From DASQHW01 sp963837155 (GTDB lineage Bacteria > Actinomycetota > Acidimicrobiia > IMCC26256 > PALSA-610): 64,000 nucleotides of DNA. The notes under the pieces were generated by a model that did not search any database, was not told the origin of the DNA, and saw only the letters and a list, made by a program, of their open reading frames with translations. Of the stretch, positions 1 to 8,722 are shown piece by piece. The DNA is taken from the NCBI GenBank assembly GCA_963837155.1, contig CAWIMB010000002.1:3720001-3784000 (forward strand), given 5' to 3'. The position numbers and the translations under genes were made by a program. Numbering within the stretch: position 1 is the first letter of the stretch; each line of letters starts with the position of its first letter.

Positions 1-128
1 GCCCCCCGCCGTTCCTCCAACGCCGCGTTGTACAGCTCACACTGCCCGCGCAGAAGCTCCTCGAGTGCGACCCGTTGACGGACCGTCGGCTGCAATAAAA
101 ACCGGAACGTGCGGCAACGCCCAGCCAT
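1..128 (-). CDS. tnpB: TnpB-like protein of IS200/IS605 family, N-terminus only
   Basis: Reading left from an ATG at 126-128 gives 42 uninterrupted residues to the window edge. They include RFLLQPTVRQRVALEELL followed by CELYNAALEERR, the opening pattern of TnpB (OrfB) proteins: a basic beta strand, PT..Q...L, then LYNAALEERR. TnpB proteins are RNA-guided nucleases that help retain IS200/IS605 elements. The RuvC and zinc-ribbon parts would lie outside the window, so integrity cannot be judged. No clear ribosome-binding site precedes the ATG, and I could not identify an element end between 129 and 189. Family call is fairly firm; whether the copy is active is unknown. Confidence 0.75.
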   Translation of the reverse strand, partial: MAGRCRTFRFLLQPTVRQRVALEELLRGQCELYNAALEERRG

Positions 129-189
129 AAGCAGATCATCGCGCCCAGGTGCGCCACTCAAGCTGGCTACCACGGGAAGTATCGACCCT

Positions 190-320
190 TCAGCTGACGG
201 ACGCCCGAAGGGCTTCGACGATCCACGTCTCGAGATCGAGTCCAGCTTCGTTTGCGCGCTCACACGCCGGCCGTTCGAACTCACGTGGCGGCCGGGACGA
301 GAGGCCGGCGGACCCTTGCC
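190..320 (-). pseudogene. C-terminal fragment of a paralogue of the RHH-tailed gene at 1101-1772
   Basis: Read leftward, this stretch encodes about 43 residues ending ETWIVEALRASVS and a TGA stop. The intact gene at 1101-1772 ends ETWIVEALRASVE, and the preceding GLDL and PREFE/PRELE segments also match. The similarity fades near 320 and nothing upstream of it looks like the rest of the gene; the SDR gene starts at 351. So only the ribbon-helix-helix-like tail of a second copy survives. The fragment sits between the TnpB start and the SDR, which suggests that mobile-element activity or tandem duplication followed by deletion shaped this edge. Confidence 0.7.
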
Positions 321-350
321 CGTCGGTCCGGCAACCGAAAGGATGGACGC

Positions 351-1097
351 ATGTCCACGGCTCTCGTCACGGGTGCGTCGAGTGGGATCGGGCTCGAGCT
401 TGCGCGGATTCTCGCCGCAGACCATGACGTCGTCCTCGCCGCGCGCTCGGCCGACAAGCTCGAGGCGCTGGCCGCCGAGCTCGGATCGGCTCGCGTCATC
501 GCGGTGGATCTCGCCGATCCCGCGGGCACCCGCAAGCTCGTGTCGGAACTCGCGGACGTCGACGTGCTGGTGAACAACGCCGGGTTCGCTGACTGGGGGC
601 TGTTCGCCGACGCCTCGGAAACGAAGCTCGACGAGATGGTGGAGCTGAACGTCGGCGCGCTCACCCACCTCACGCGTGCGTATCTCCCGGGAATGCTTGC
701 GCGCGGGACCGGCAAAGTGCTGAACCTCGCGTCAACGGCCGCGTTCCAACCGGGTCCGCTGATGGCCGTGTACTACGCGACGAAGGCGTACGTGCTGTCG
801 TTCAGCGAAGCGCTCGCCGAGGAGACACGCGGAACCGGCGTGACCGTGACCGCGTTGTGCCCGGGACCGACCGCCAGCGGCTTTCAGGCCGCCGCCGAGA
901 TGGAGGACAGCCGGCTCGTCAAGGGCCGCAAGCTCCCGAGCGCAGCCAAGGTTGCGGCCTACGGCGTGAAAGCGATGCAGCGCGGCGACGTCGTCGCGGT
1001 TCCCGGCATGGCGAACAAGATGCTGGCCGCGTCGGTTCGCGTCTCACCGCGGCCGATGGTTCGCCGGCTCGTGCACCGCATGCAAGCCGTGAAGTGA
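351..1097 (+). CDS. SDR family NAD(P)-dependent oxidoreductase
   Basis: A 248-residue classical short-chain dehydrogenase/reductase. The Rossmann nucleotide motif TGASSGIG lies at residues 8-15, NNAG near residue 78, and the catalytic YxxxK as YYATK near residue 143, preceded by NLAST carrying the active Ser. Length is normal for the family. The ATG at 351 is preceded by GAAAGG at a suitable distance; an upstream in-frame ATG at 252 would add 33 residues reading through the gene fragment and is rejected. Enzymes of this DltE/YqjQ-like type reduce or oxidise small carbonyls or alcohols; the substrate is not readable here. Its stop is 3 bases from the converging RHH-tailed gene. Confidence 0.88.
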   Translation: MSTALVTGASSGIGLELARILAADHDVVLAARSADKLEALAAELGSARVIAVDLADPAGTRKLVSELADVDVLVNNAGFADWGLFADASETKLDEMVELNVGALTHLTRAYLPGMLARGTGKVLNLASTAAFQPGPLMAVYYATKAYVLSFSEALAEETRGTGVTVTALCPGPTASGFQAAAEMEDSRLVKGRKLPSAAKVAAYGVKAMQRGDVVAVPGMANKMLAASVRVSPRPMVRRLVHRMQAVK

Positions 1098-1100
1098 CGC

Positions 1101-1772
1101 TCACTCGACCGACGCGCGCAGCGCTTCAACGATCCAGGTCTCGAGGTCGAGCCCGGCTCCGTTCGCAACCTCACGGGCGCGCTGCTCGAGCTCGCGCGGC
1201 AGCCGGAGTGAGAGCCCGGCCGCGGGGGCGAACGACGCGGGATGCCGGCCGACGGGCTCGTCGCCTTCGAGTCGAGGCCGGGGCAGGTACCGGCCTTCGC
1301 GTGCGCACCGCTGCTGCCAGTTGACGCGCGCGTCGGAATTCGTCACTTGGGTCGAGCCGCGACCTACGTAGACGCTCCGTACGACGTCGTCGACGACCCA
1401 GAGCAGCGGCGCGTAGCCCTCACCGGCTTCCAGATGCGCGAGCAACTCGCGCGCGCTGGTCGCGATGCGATCGGCTTCGGTGACGACGACGATCGACAGA
1501 CCGGGCCGGCGGTGTTCGCGCACCATGCGTTCGAGGGAGGCCAGGCACGTCGCGCAATCGCAGAGATAGGCGCCGTAACGGAGCCGGTCGTCGGGTCGAG
1601 TGCACGCGAGCCACCGCTCGTGGGCTTGCGGCTCGGGTGTGATCGACAGCGGCCGCTCCGCAGGGAGCGTGAGGCTCGCCGGCGTCGGTACCACCGGCGA
1701 TCGGTCCTCGTACACCGGGGGCGGCGCGACGAGCCAGAGGTGCCGGGCGCTGCGATCAGTTGTTGTGGGCAC
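1101..1772 (-). CDS. Uncharacterised protein with C-terminal RHH-like segment
   Basis: A 223-residue protein that I do not recognise as a whole. The N-terminal third has a cysteine cluster CDCATC (C-x-C-x2-C), followed by a hydrophobic SIVVVTEADR strand and LLWVVDDVV. The last 40 residues (LSLRLPRELEQRARE...) resemble a ribbon-helix-helix DNA-binding unit as found in antitoxins and Arc-type regulators. The GTG at 1772 is preferred over the ATG at 1793 because AAGGAGG stands 5 bases before the GTG. A decayed second copy of the tail lies at 190-320. It might be a regulator that binds its own region; that is inference only. Confidence 0.65.
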   Translation of the reverse strand: MPTTTDRSARHLWLVAPPPVYEDRSPVVPTPASLTLPAERPLSITPEPQAHERWLACTRPDDRLRYGAYLCDCATCLASLERMVREHRRPGLSIVVVTEADRIATSARELLAHLEAGEGYAPLLWVVDDVVRSVYVGRGSTQVTNSDARVNWQQRCAREGRYLPRPRLEGDEPVGRHPASFAPAAGLSLRLPRELEQRAREVANGAGLDLETWIVEALRASVE

Positions 1773-1829
1773 GTTGCCTCCTTGCCGAATCACTGCTTGT
1801 GATTGTGGCGGGGAGGTGTGACAACAACG

Positions 1830-3482
1830 TCAGAGGGCAGGCAGCTGCTGGCGAACCGTGAGCATCTCCGCGAAGAGATCACCCACGTCGAGCACCCGGG
1901 CGCCGGCATCGCGGATTGTCCAGCGGTCGCTCCGAAGATCCGGATCGTCGAGCTCGTCCCAGCGGATCGGCATCGACACCGGCGCGCCGGCCGCGGCCCG
2001 CACCGAGTACGGCGCCACGAGCGTCTTGTTGATCGCGTTCTGCGTGTAGTCGAGCCGGGCCAGCCCGCCACGTTGGCGCTTCTCCCACTTCCAGCTCACG
2101 AGGTGCGGCACGGTGTCGCCAACCGCGCGGGATAGCTGCTCAACCCACGCGCGGGTGTCTTCGAAGCTCGGTCCCGGGTCGATGGGAATCCAGATCTGGA
2201 TCCCCCGTTGTCCGGTCACCTTCGGGAACCCGCGGACATCAACGTGGTCGAGCGCGGCGCGGTAGAGCCCGGCGAGCAAGACGACTTCCTCCCACGACGT
2301 CTTCTCACCGGGATCGATGTCGATGAACGCGTAGGTGGGCTTGCGCACGTCGGGGATCCGCGACGTCCACGGATGCAGTTCGACTGCGCCGAAGTTTGCC
2401 AGCCAAGCGAGCGTCGCGGGCCGGTCGACGACGATGTAGTACTGCGACTCGCCCTCGTCGGCGTCGTCGTTCCGCCAGCGGGTGATCCACTCCGGTACGT
2501 GCGACGGCGCTTCCTTGTGCCAGAAGCCGGGCTTGTCGACACCATTCGGGTAGCGGTGCATGTTCAGCGGCCGCTGCTCGAGATACGGCAGCATCACCGG
2601 TGCCATCGTCGCGTAGTACCGAATCAAGTCGCGCTTCGTGAGTGCCTTCTCGCGCTTGGTCCGTGGCGGGAACAGCACCTTGTCGAGGTTCGTGAGTCGC
2701 AGCGTCGTGCTGTCGAACTCCCACTCGCCGCCCTTGCCGAGCGCGTCCAGAGCCGCGATGTCCGGTCGCGTTGACGAGAAGTCGAGCGCAGCCACGGCCG
2801 GAGGTGCATCGCTGCGCCACGTGGCGTCGGGGTTGGCAGCGACTTCGTCGTTCGTGCGACCACTGCGCACCGATTGCAGGTGCTGTTCAGCTTCCCAGCC
2901 CTTCACCGTGTGCTCGTCGCGTTTGTGGAAGATCAGCCACTGTTCCTTGCCGCTGCGATCGTTGCCGCGCCGGATCATCACGAGGCGGCCGCGCAGCTTC
3001 TCGCCGTGCAGCTCGACGTGCAGCTCGCCGTCGGCGATTGCCTGTGCAGGATCGTCGGTGTGTACCGGTTCGTACGTGCCCCAGTCCCAGACGATCACGT
3101 CACCGCCGCCGTACTCGCCTTTGGGAATGACACCTTCGAAGTCGAAGTATTCGATCGGGTGATCCTCGACGTGCACGCCGAGCCGTTTGACGGCGGGATC
3201 AAGCGAGGGTCCCTTCGGGATCGCCCAGCTCGCGAGCACGCCGTCGACCTCCAACCGGAAGTCGTAGTGCAACCGGGAGGCGCGATGACGCTGCACGACA
3301 AATCGGGGTCGTCCGCCCTCACGGGGTGCGGTTCCTCCGGCCGGTTCCGGCGTGCGGTCGAAGTCGCGCTTGGCCGTGTACTCCGCGAGCCGGGCAGGCT
3401 TCTTCTTGGTCGCCGCGGTCTTCTTCTTGGCCGCGGTCTTCTTCTTGGCCGCGGTCTTCTTCGCCGTCTTCTTCGTGGCCAT
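1830..3482 (-). CDS. ligD: LigD-like protein: 3'-phosphoesterase plus primase/polymerase, no ligase domain
   Basis: 550 residues. After a lysine/alanine-rich tail (residues 1-30, repeats of AAKKKT) comes a phosphoesterase domain (about 45-165) with QRHRASRLHYDFRLEVDG, HVEDHPIEYFDFEG and IPKGEYGGG. Then follows a primase-polymerase domain (about 255-545) opening LTNLDKVLFPP and containing the metal-binding IDIDPG and the KVTGQRGIQIWIPI strand. These domains trim and fill broken DNA ends in non-homologous end joining. The nucleotidyltransferase (ligase) domain of full LigD is absent, and no Ku gene is in view. The start is the ATG at 3482 opening the basic tail; a 50-residue upstream extension overlapping the next gene is rejected. 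It sits in a leftward gene row with helicase and SRPBCC genes. Confidence 0.9.
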   Translation of the reverse strand: MATKKTAKKTAAKKKTAAKKKTAATKKKPARLAEYTAKRDFDRTPEPAGGTAPREGGRPRFVVQRHRASRLHYDFRLEVDGVLASWAIPKGPSLDPAVKRLGVHVEDHPIEYFDFEGVIPKGEYGGGDVIVWDWGTYEPVHTDDPAQAIADGELHVELHGEKLRGRLVMIRRGNDRSGKEQWLIFHKRDEHTVKGWEAEQHLQSVRSGRTNDEVAANPDATWRSDAPPAVAALDFSSTRPDIAALDALGKGGEWEFDSTTLRLTNLDKVLFPPRTKREKALTKRDLIRYYATMAPVMLPYLEQRPLNMHRYPNGVDKPGFWHKEAPSHVPEWITRWRNDDADEGESQYYIVVDRPATLAWLANFGAVELHPWTSRIPDVRKPTYAFIDIDPGEKTSWEEVVLLAGLYRAALDHVDVRGFPKVTGQRGIQIWIPIDPGPSFEDTRAWVEQLSRAVGDTVPHLVSWKWEKRQRGGLARLDYTQNAINKTLVAPYSVRAAAGAPVSMPIRWDELDDPDLRSDRWTIRDAGARVLDVGDLFAEMLTVRQQLPAL

Positions 3483-3510
3483 CGCGAGGAGGTCTACCCG
3501 GATGCCGGGG

Positions 3511-3897
3511 TCAGCGTGCGCGGGAACGGGACCGCAGCGCCCCCACCAGGCCGACGCCGATCCCCAGCGCCGCGCCGCCGAGACCGCGGGCGCGCTGCTG
3601 CGCCGACATGCGGCCGTGATTCGCAATGCCACCGAGAAGGTCCGCCGCGTCGGCTCCCGCCGACGCGAGGAACCAGCCGGCGGTCGTCGCGTCGCCGCGC
3701 AGTCCGCTGCGCAAGAGGAGCGCGCCGATCAGCGCGTCGCGGTAACCCATCGAGCGCAACAACAAACTCGCCGTGGGACCGCTGTCCTCGGTGTCGCCCC
3801 ACAGACGGTTCGCGGCTTCCGGCGCGATGAGAAACGATACGCCCGACGCGAGCCGGATGGCGCCCGCCAGGATCGCCATCGGATCAGCACGCTTCAT
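3511..3897 (-). CDS. Small membrane protein, DUF4267-like
   Basis: 128 residues with three to four short hydrophobic helices: LASGVSFLIAPEAANRLWG, the GYRDALIGALLL segment, WFLASAGADAADLL, and GLGGAALGIGVGLVGAL near the end, finishing in arginines. The pattern (an early helix, RSMGYRDA, then an ADAADLL helix) recalls DUF4267-type membrane proteins of unknown function. The ATG at 3897 has AGGAGG six bases upstream. The start overlaps the 3' end of the helicase gene by 14 bases, so the two are probably translationally coupled. Function unknown. Confidence 0.7.
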   Translation of the reverse strand: MKRADPMAILAGAIRLASGVSFLIAPEAANRLWGDTEDSGPTASLLLRSMGYRDALIGALLLRSGLRGDATTAGWFLASAGADAADLLGGIANHGRMSAQQRARGLGGAALGIGVGLVGALRSRSRAR

Positions 3898-5879
3898 CTC
3901 GAGCCTCCTGACACTCCGTGAGGAACGTGCACGCTTCGTCAAGTGAGATGGAACGGCGGAACGGCGGGAGCGCGGCGAGCAAAGCGACGCGGTACTCGCG
4001 AGTCGCGAGCCGCGGGTCGAGCACGGCGACAACGCCGCGATCCGTGCGCCGGCGCAGCAGGCGGCCCGCGCCTTGCGCGAGCACGAGGGCAGCGACGGGA
4101 ATGTCGACGGTGACGAACGGATTCAGTCCTGCTTGTTCCGCACGGGTACGGCGTGCGGCGTGCAACGGTTCATCCGGCGCGGGAAACGGCAGCTTGTCGA
4201 TCACGACGAGCACGCAGGCGATGCCGGGCGCGTCGATGCCGGCCCAGAACGAGCGAGTGCCGACGAGCACCGATGTCTCGTCGTCGATGAATGACCGCGT
4301 CGAGTCGGCCCGCGTCGGCATCGCCTTGCGTGAGGACCGTGTGCGTCGTGTTCGTCTGGAGCAGTTCGGAGAACCGCTTCACGTTGGCGTGCGACGTACA
4401 CAGCACGAGCGCGCGCCCGCCGGCGGCGTCGACGAGCGAGCACACTCGTTCCCCGGCCCGGTCCACCCATGCGTCGTTGCCGCGTCGGGGTTCGGGCAGA
4501 TCACGCGCAACGTAGAGCAGCCCTTGCGTTCTCCAGTCGAACGACGACGCCGTCTCGAGGGCGACATAGCCGCGTCCTGATCCGCTGCACCGGTCGCCAT
4601 CTTCGCCGCGCGTCCATGCGCCCGGCGCGGCATCGGGATCGAGGCCGATCTGCCGCGCGACCTGCGCGAATGGCACGCCGCCGCCGAGCGTCGCGGACAC
4701 CGCGATCACGGGCTTCTCATCGAGCAGTAAACGGCCGAGTGCGGGGCCGGCGGCGATTGGCGCGACACGGAGACGACGGCTGCGACCGATCTTCTCCACC
4801 CACACCACGTCGTCGTCATTGGGCGCCGCGAGCCGCCGCAACACGGTGAGCCGGTTGTGCGCGAGACGCGACACGCGCTTGGCATAGTCGCCGCGATCGC
4901 GGTCGATCTTCCCATTCGCCGTTGCGAGACTCTCGGCCGCCGCGGTCAGCGTGTCCACGAGCCGGTTGTCGTCACTGACATGAATGGTGCCGTCGCGCTC
5001 GTCGACTACATCGCCCAGTGCCTTCGACGTGCGCGTGAACGCGTCAATCGAATCCTTGTCGACTCCCGTCTTCCCGAGCATGCTCGATAACCGGCCAAGG
5101 CCATCGGCGCCAAGATCGGCGGCAAACGCGTTCGTTGCGTTGTCGGCGAAGGAGTGCGCCTCGTCGAGGATCACGAGATCGTGCTCGGGCAAGACCAGGC
5201 TGCCCGCCGAGAGATGCGCGCAGTAGAGGGCGTGGTTGACGACGAGCACCTGCACATGCCGCGCTGCTTCCTTGGCGTGCTCTGCGAAACAGGTGTCGCC
5301 GTCGGCGCACTCGGCCGCACCGGGGCACTCGGTGCTCGTGCAACTCACCGCGGCCCACGACGCGTTCGGGATCGCGTCGGGAAGCGCGGCCCGGTCGCCG
5401 GTGTCGGAGCCGTCGGCGAAGTCCCGGAGGGTCGCGAGATGCTTGGCAAACGACGTACCGACCGGCTGTTCGAACAACGCGTCGGGCGCAGCTGCCGCGC
5501 GCAGCTTGGCGCGGCAGACATAGTTCGAGCGGCCCTTCAAGAGTGCGAACGTGAACGGCACCGACGAATGGCGATGGAGAGTCGGAAGGTCCTTGTCGAT
5601 GAGCTGACTCTGGAGCGCGATCGTCGAAGTCGCGACGACGATCCGCAACCCCGACGCGATCGCGGGCGCGAGATAGGCAAGGCTCTTACCGGAACCGGTC
5701 GGCGCCTCGGCGAGGAGATGATGTCCGGTGCGAATCGCGTCGGCGACCGCGCTCGTCAACTCCCGTTGCCCGGCGCGCGGTTCCCCACCGATCCCGGCAA
5801 CCGTCGCGTCGAGAATGTCCAGCGGATCGGCAGCCCAGTCGTCGTGCGAGATCGCGTCGAGATGTACGGACTCCGCCAC
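3884..5879 (-). CDS. DinG/XPD-type ATP-dependent helicase with Fe-S cysteines, frameshifted
   Basis: About 665 residues over two frames. The first frame carries Walker A APTGSGKS, a cysteine set (YVCR, then ECPGAAEC and DTC) spaced like the 4Fe-4S domain of XPD/DinG helicases, VVNHALY, and the DEAH box VILDEAHSF. The second supplies VLVGTRSFWAGIDAPG, FPAPDEP and QGAGRLLRR of the C-terminal motor. The reading frame shifts near 4290-4320, where LTQGDADA in one frame must join SFIDDETSVLVG in the other; one surplus base explains it. Such enzymes unwind 5' overhangs in DNA repair. The GTG at 5879 is the likely start, 37 bases after the SRPBCC gene. The frame break may be an assembly error. Confidence 0.85.
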
Positions 5880-5916
5880 CCACCCAGCATGCCCGACGCG
5901 AGCGGCGGGACGTGGG

Positions 5917-6450
5917 TTACGCGCTGCCTTCTTTATGGGTCGACTCCACGCTCCGCTCCCCTCCGGTCGCTGCGCTGTCGTCTCCCTCTGCCGCAGCCTT
6001 GAGCCGATCGAGCGTTTGCTGCATGCCGGTCTCGAGGTCTGCCTTGCGGTCCTTGATGCCCATGAGCAGGCGATCAACCGCGGTGAAGTACCACGGCATG
6101 TCGAAGAGCATCTCGAACGATTCGGTCACCGTGGTGCCGGCGCCCGCGGGCTCGAAGCGATAGCTCCACTTGGTCGCGTCCTTGCCGAGATGGGTGGTCA
6201 CGAACGCGAATTCGCGGCCTTCGTCGGCGGTGACCACCCTTGGCTTCGTCGACCAACGAGCGGGTCCTCTCTTATTGGTGCCTTTGAAACGCGCACCGAC
6301 AGCCGGGCCGGTCGCGCCGTCGATCCACTCGGCGCTTTGGGTTTCCGGGCTCCACTCCCCCATCCGTCGCACGTCGGAGACCAGTTCGTACAGCTTCTCC
6401 GGCGGCGCGTCGATCTGCGTCGACACCTCACCCTTCGTTCCAGCCTTCAT
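5917..6450 (-). CDS. SRPBCC family protein with repeat-derived C-terminus
   Basis: 177 residues of START/SRPBCC type: EVSTQIDAPPEKLYELVSD opens the first strand and helix, MGEWSPE and RWSTKPRVVTADEGREFAF build the sheet, and WYFTAVDRLLMGIKDRKADLE forms the long C-terminal helix. These proteins bind a hydrophobic ligand, as in polyketide cyclase or coenzyme Q-binding relatives; the ligand is unknown. The ATG at 6450 follows AGGAGG by six bases. The last residues (DDSAATGGERSVESTH) are not family sequence: they are read from a 52-bp repeat also present inside the amidase gene at 12.0 kb. Divergent from the oxygenase gene, 23 bases apart. Confidence 0.85.
   Translation of the reverse strand: MKAGTKGEVSTQIDAPPEKLYELVSDVRRMGEWSPETQSAEWIDGATGPAVGARFKGTNKRGPARWSTKPRVVTADEGREFAFVTTHLGKDATKWSYRFEPAGAGTTVTESFEMLFDMPWYFTAVDRLLMGIKDRKADLETGMQQTLDRLKAAAEGDDSAATGGERSVESTHKEGSA
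5935..5986. repeat. 52-bp intragenic repeat, copy A
   Basis: Identical at 50 of 52 positions to 12020-12071. Here it encodes the C-terminal tail of the SRPBCC protein when read leftward. Its core is CTCCGCTCCCCTCCGGTCGC. I see no further copy in the window. The two copies are translated in different frames, so selection on protein sequence does not explain the match. Confidence 0.85.
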
Positions 6451-6461
6451 GACCAACCTCC

Positions 6462-6473
6462 TAGGCTGCCGAC
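6462..6473 (+). promoter_or_regulatory. Leaderless -10 box of the oxygenase gene
   Basis: TAGGCT at 6462-6467 matches actinobacterial TANNNT and stands exactly six bases before the GTG start at 6474, so transcription should begin at the start codon. No ribosome-binding site lies on this strand. Confidence 0.55.
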
Positions 6474-7487
6474 GTGACGACGGGCGTCCCGATCCTCGAC
6501 ATCGGATCGTTCCACAAGGATCCGGACTCGCTCGCAGCACGCGAGTTCATTGACGAGCTGCGGGCAGTCTGCCACGACCACGGCTTTTTCTCTCTGGTCG
6601 GCCACGGTGTGCCGGCCGCGACCAATGAACGTGTGCAGGCACTCGCTCGACGGTTCTTCGCGCTCCCCGAAGCGGAACGGCTCGCGATCGCGAACATCCA
6701 CTCACCACAGTTCCGGGGATACACGCCCGTCGGGCACGAACACACCCAAGGGCATCCCGACCGCCGCGATCAGCTCGACATCGCTCACGAGCTGCCACCG
6801 GTGCGTGTCGGTCCCAACGATCCGGCCTGGTTGCGGCTCCGGGGCCCGAACCTCTGGCCCGACGACATCCCCGAGCTCCGGCCCGCGGTCGAGGCCTGGA
6901 TCGATGCGATGGAGCAGCTCGGCCACACGTTGTGCCGCGCGCTCGCGGTCGCGCTCGGACAGCCCGCGGACCGATTCGACGCGTACGTCGCGCCGCGCCC
7001 CGAGGCCCTCGTCAAGGTCATCCGCTATCCCGGCGCCGAAACGACGCGCGACCAGCAGGGTGTCGGCGAACATCGCGACACCGGGCTGGTGACGTTCGTT
7101 TTGCAAGACGACACCGGCGGTCTGCAAGTGCAGCTCGACGAAGGCTGGGTCGACATCCCGAGGGTGCCGGGCGCGTTCGTCGTGAATCTCGGCGAGATGA
7201 TGCAGCTGCTCACGAGCGGCTACTTCGCCGCGACCGTGCATCGCGTCGTGAGCCCGCCGCCGGGAAAGGAGCGAGTCTCGATCGCGTACTTCTTCAATCC
7301 GAAGCTGGAGGCGACACTGCAGCCGCTCGAGCTCCCGCCGTCGCTGGCCGTCGACGCGCCGGGATGGGAGAGCGCGGATCCGAGCAATCCGATTCTCGCG
7401 AACTACGGCGAGAACTCACTCAAGGTTCGGCTGCGCGCTCATCCCGACGTCGCCCAACGCCACCACGCCGACCTGCTCGACCGCTGA
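6474..7487 (+). CDS. Isopenicillin N synthase-like 2OG-Fe(II) oxygenase
   Basis: 337 residues. The N-terminal half has the non-haem dioxygenase N-domain (VPILDIGSF, FFSLVGHGVP, RRFFALPEAERLA). The C-terminal jelly roll has the iron triad in GVGEHRDTGLVTF (His and Asp) and TVHRVVSPP (His), followed by RVSIAYFFNP, whose RxS binds 2-oxoglutarate. Length and order match plant- and fungal-type 2OG oxygenases found in many actinobacteria. The reaction is oxidation of an unknown small molecule with CO2 release. Start GTG at 6474 is supported by the leaderless -10 box. The gene ends at the strong terminator at 7493. Confidence 0.9.
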   Translation: MTTGVPILDIGSFHKDPDSLAAREFIDELRAVCHDHGFFSLVGHGVPAATNERVQALARRFFALPEAERLAIANIHSPQFRGYTPVGHEHTQGHPDRRDQLDIAHELPPVRVGPNDPAWLRLRGPNLWPDDIPELRPAVEAWIDAMEQLGHTLCRALAVALGQPADRFDAYVAPRPEALVKVIRYPGAETTRDQQGVGEHRDTGLVTFVLQDDTGGLQVQLDEGWVDIPRVPGAFVVNLGEMMQLLTSGYFAATVHRVVSPPPGKERVSIAYFFNPKLEATLQPLELPPSLAVDAPGWESADPSNPILANYGENSLKVRLRAHPDVAQRHHADLLDR

Positions 7488-7492
7488 TGCCA

Positions 7493-7531
7493 TGCGTCTG
7501 TGAGCGTCGCTGAGCGACGCTCACAGACGCA
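7493..7531. terminator. Bidirectional stem-loop between convergent genes
   Basis: A perfect 18-bp inverted repeat (7493-7510 with 7514-7531) around a three-base loop, starting TGCGTCTGTGAGCG. It lies between the converging oxygenase (ends 7487) and response-regulator (ends 7544) genes. There is no long U-run, which is common for actinobacterial terminators. Confidence 0.85.
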
Positions 7532-7543
7532 GAGACAAACTGC

Positions 7544-8722
7544 TCAGCGCCGCATGTCGGTGACGAGGGCGAGGCCGCCGGTCACCCAGATCTCGTCCCC
7601 CACGCGATCCGCGACGTTGCGGATGCGGGCAAGGAGCCCAGGCGTGACTTCGGCGCCTCGGCCGACGAGCAGGAGTCCGTTGACATCCATGATGTCGCGA
7701 GCCAACACCATTCCGGGCCGAAGCTTCGCCGGATGGATGGCGCGCGGTATGCCGGCCGTGCTGACGTCATCGAGGTGCACGAGGTCTCGGAGGACGCTCA
7801 TGATGCCCGGGTCGTACGCACCGTGACGCTGGGTCATCAGCGCGACGGATTCCGGCCTGGTGAAGCCGAGCGATTCGAGCTGATCGAGATCGATGGCAAC
7901 CTTCAGCAGACGGGCGCCGAGCGGGATCTCGTCGCCGGCGACGCGATCGCTCGGTGATCCGCTGCCGTCGTAGTTCTTGGTCTGTAACCGGATCGCCGCG
8001 CGCACGATGTCGAGGCGCGGGATCGTGGTCAACAGCTGCTCGGTGAGCGCCGGCAGCGCGTCAACGAGTTGGTGCTGCTCACGAGTGAGTGGTGTCCCGC
8101 AGTCGAGCTTCGTGACGACCTCGCCGGGAAGAGCGACCGCGCCAAGTTGCGAGAGCGAGGCCGCCACCTCGATCGACCAGCCGTCCTTGGGATCAACCGC
8201 CGGCAGCAGCGTGGTCACGATCCGGCGGATGCGGGTCGCCCGCGCGAACACGAGTGGATTTGCAAGGGAGAGCACTTCGAGCAGGGCGGCGACGGCGCCT
8301 CGCAACGTCTGCTCGAGCAACACGCGCTCGCAGGTCACGAGCTCGTACTGCGCGGCCGCGTCGCGAAGCACGCCCATGAGCTCGTCGTGGTTGGTCGGCT
8401 TGAGCAAGAAGCGGAAGATCCGGCAGCGGTTGACCGCCTCCACCGCGAGCGCGAGCTCGGCGTGACCGGTAAGGAGCACTCGCACCGAATCGGGCGCGAC
8501 TTCGGCAGCACGCGCGAGGAATGTCGTGCCGTCCATGCCGGGCATGCGCATATCGGAAACGATGACCGCGTACGGCGCCTCCTGCTGGAGCATCTCGAGC
8601 GCCGCGACGCCGCCGAGCGCGATGTCCACTTCGAAGTCGCTGCGCAGGGTGCGGGCCAGCGCGTCGAGCACGTATTGCTCGTCGTCGACGCACAACACCC
8701 TCGCGCGCGGTATGGGTGTCAC
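7544..8722 (-). CDS. Response regulator with degenerate HD-GYP output domain
   Basis: 392 residues. The receiver domain (residues 7-125) has CVDDE, phospho-acceptor Asp57 in VIVSDMRMPGMDG, and the Lys of FLLKPT. The output region (about 150-330) follows HD-GYP phosphodiesterases: it keeps YDGSGSP and EIPLGARLLKV from the GYP segment. The metal-binding HD pair is missing: where LLHDIGK is expected the protein reads LSQLGAVALP, and the first ligand His is Ala in ARATRIRRI. A short C-terminal domain follows (LRPGMVLARDIMDVNG). So it probably binds partners or a nucleotide rather than hydrolysing cyclic di-GMP. The ATG overlaps the preceding gene by four bases. Confidence 0.85.
   Translation of the reverse strand: MTPIPRARVLCVDDEQYVLDALARTLRSDFEVDIALGGVAALEMLQQEAPYAVIVSDMRMPGMDGTTFLARAAEVAPDSVRVLLTGHAELALAVEAVNRCRIFRFLLKPTNHDELMGVLRDAAAQYELVTCERVLLEQTLRGAVAALLEVLSLANPLVFARATRIRRIVTTLLPAVDPKDGWSIEVAASLSQLGAVALPGEVVTKLDCGTPLTREQHQLVDALPALTEQLLTTIPRLDIVRAAIRLQTKNYDGSGSPSDRVAGDEIPLGARLLKVAIDLDQLESLGFTRPESVALMTQRHGAYDPGIMSVLRDLVHLDDVSTAGIPRAIHPAKLRPGMVLARDIMDVNGLLLVGRGAEVTPGLLARIRNVADRVGDEIWVTGGLALVTDMRR

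Noticed and set aside
3395..3482. Tandem repeat GCCGCGGTCTTCTTCTTGGC resembling a repeat array
   Set aside because: It is the coding DNA of the lysine/alanine tail; units are contiguous without spacers, so not CRISPR.
2874..3830. Long plus-strand open frame opposite the LigD-like gene
   Set aside because: Arginine- and valine-rich shadow of a clearly conserved minus-strand gene; no family pattern or start signal.
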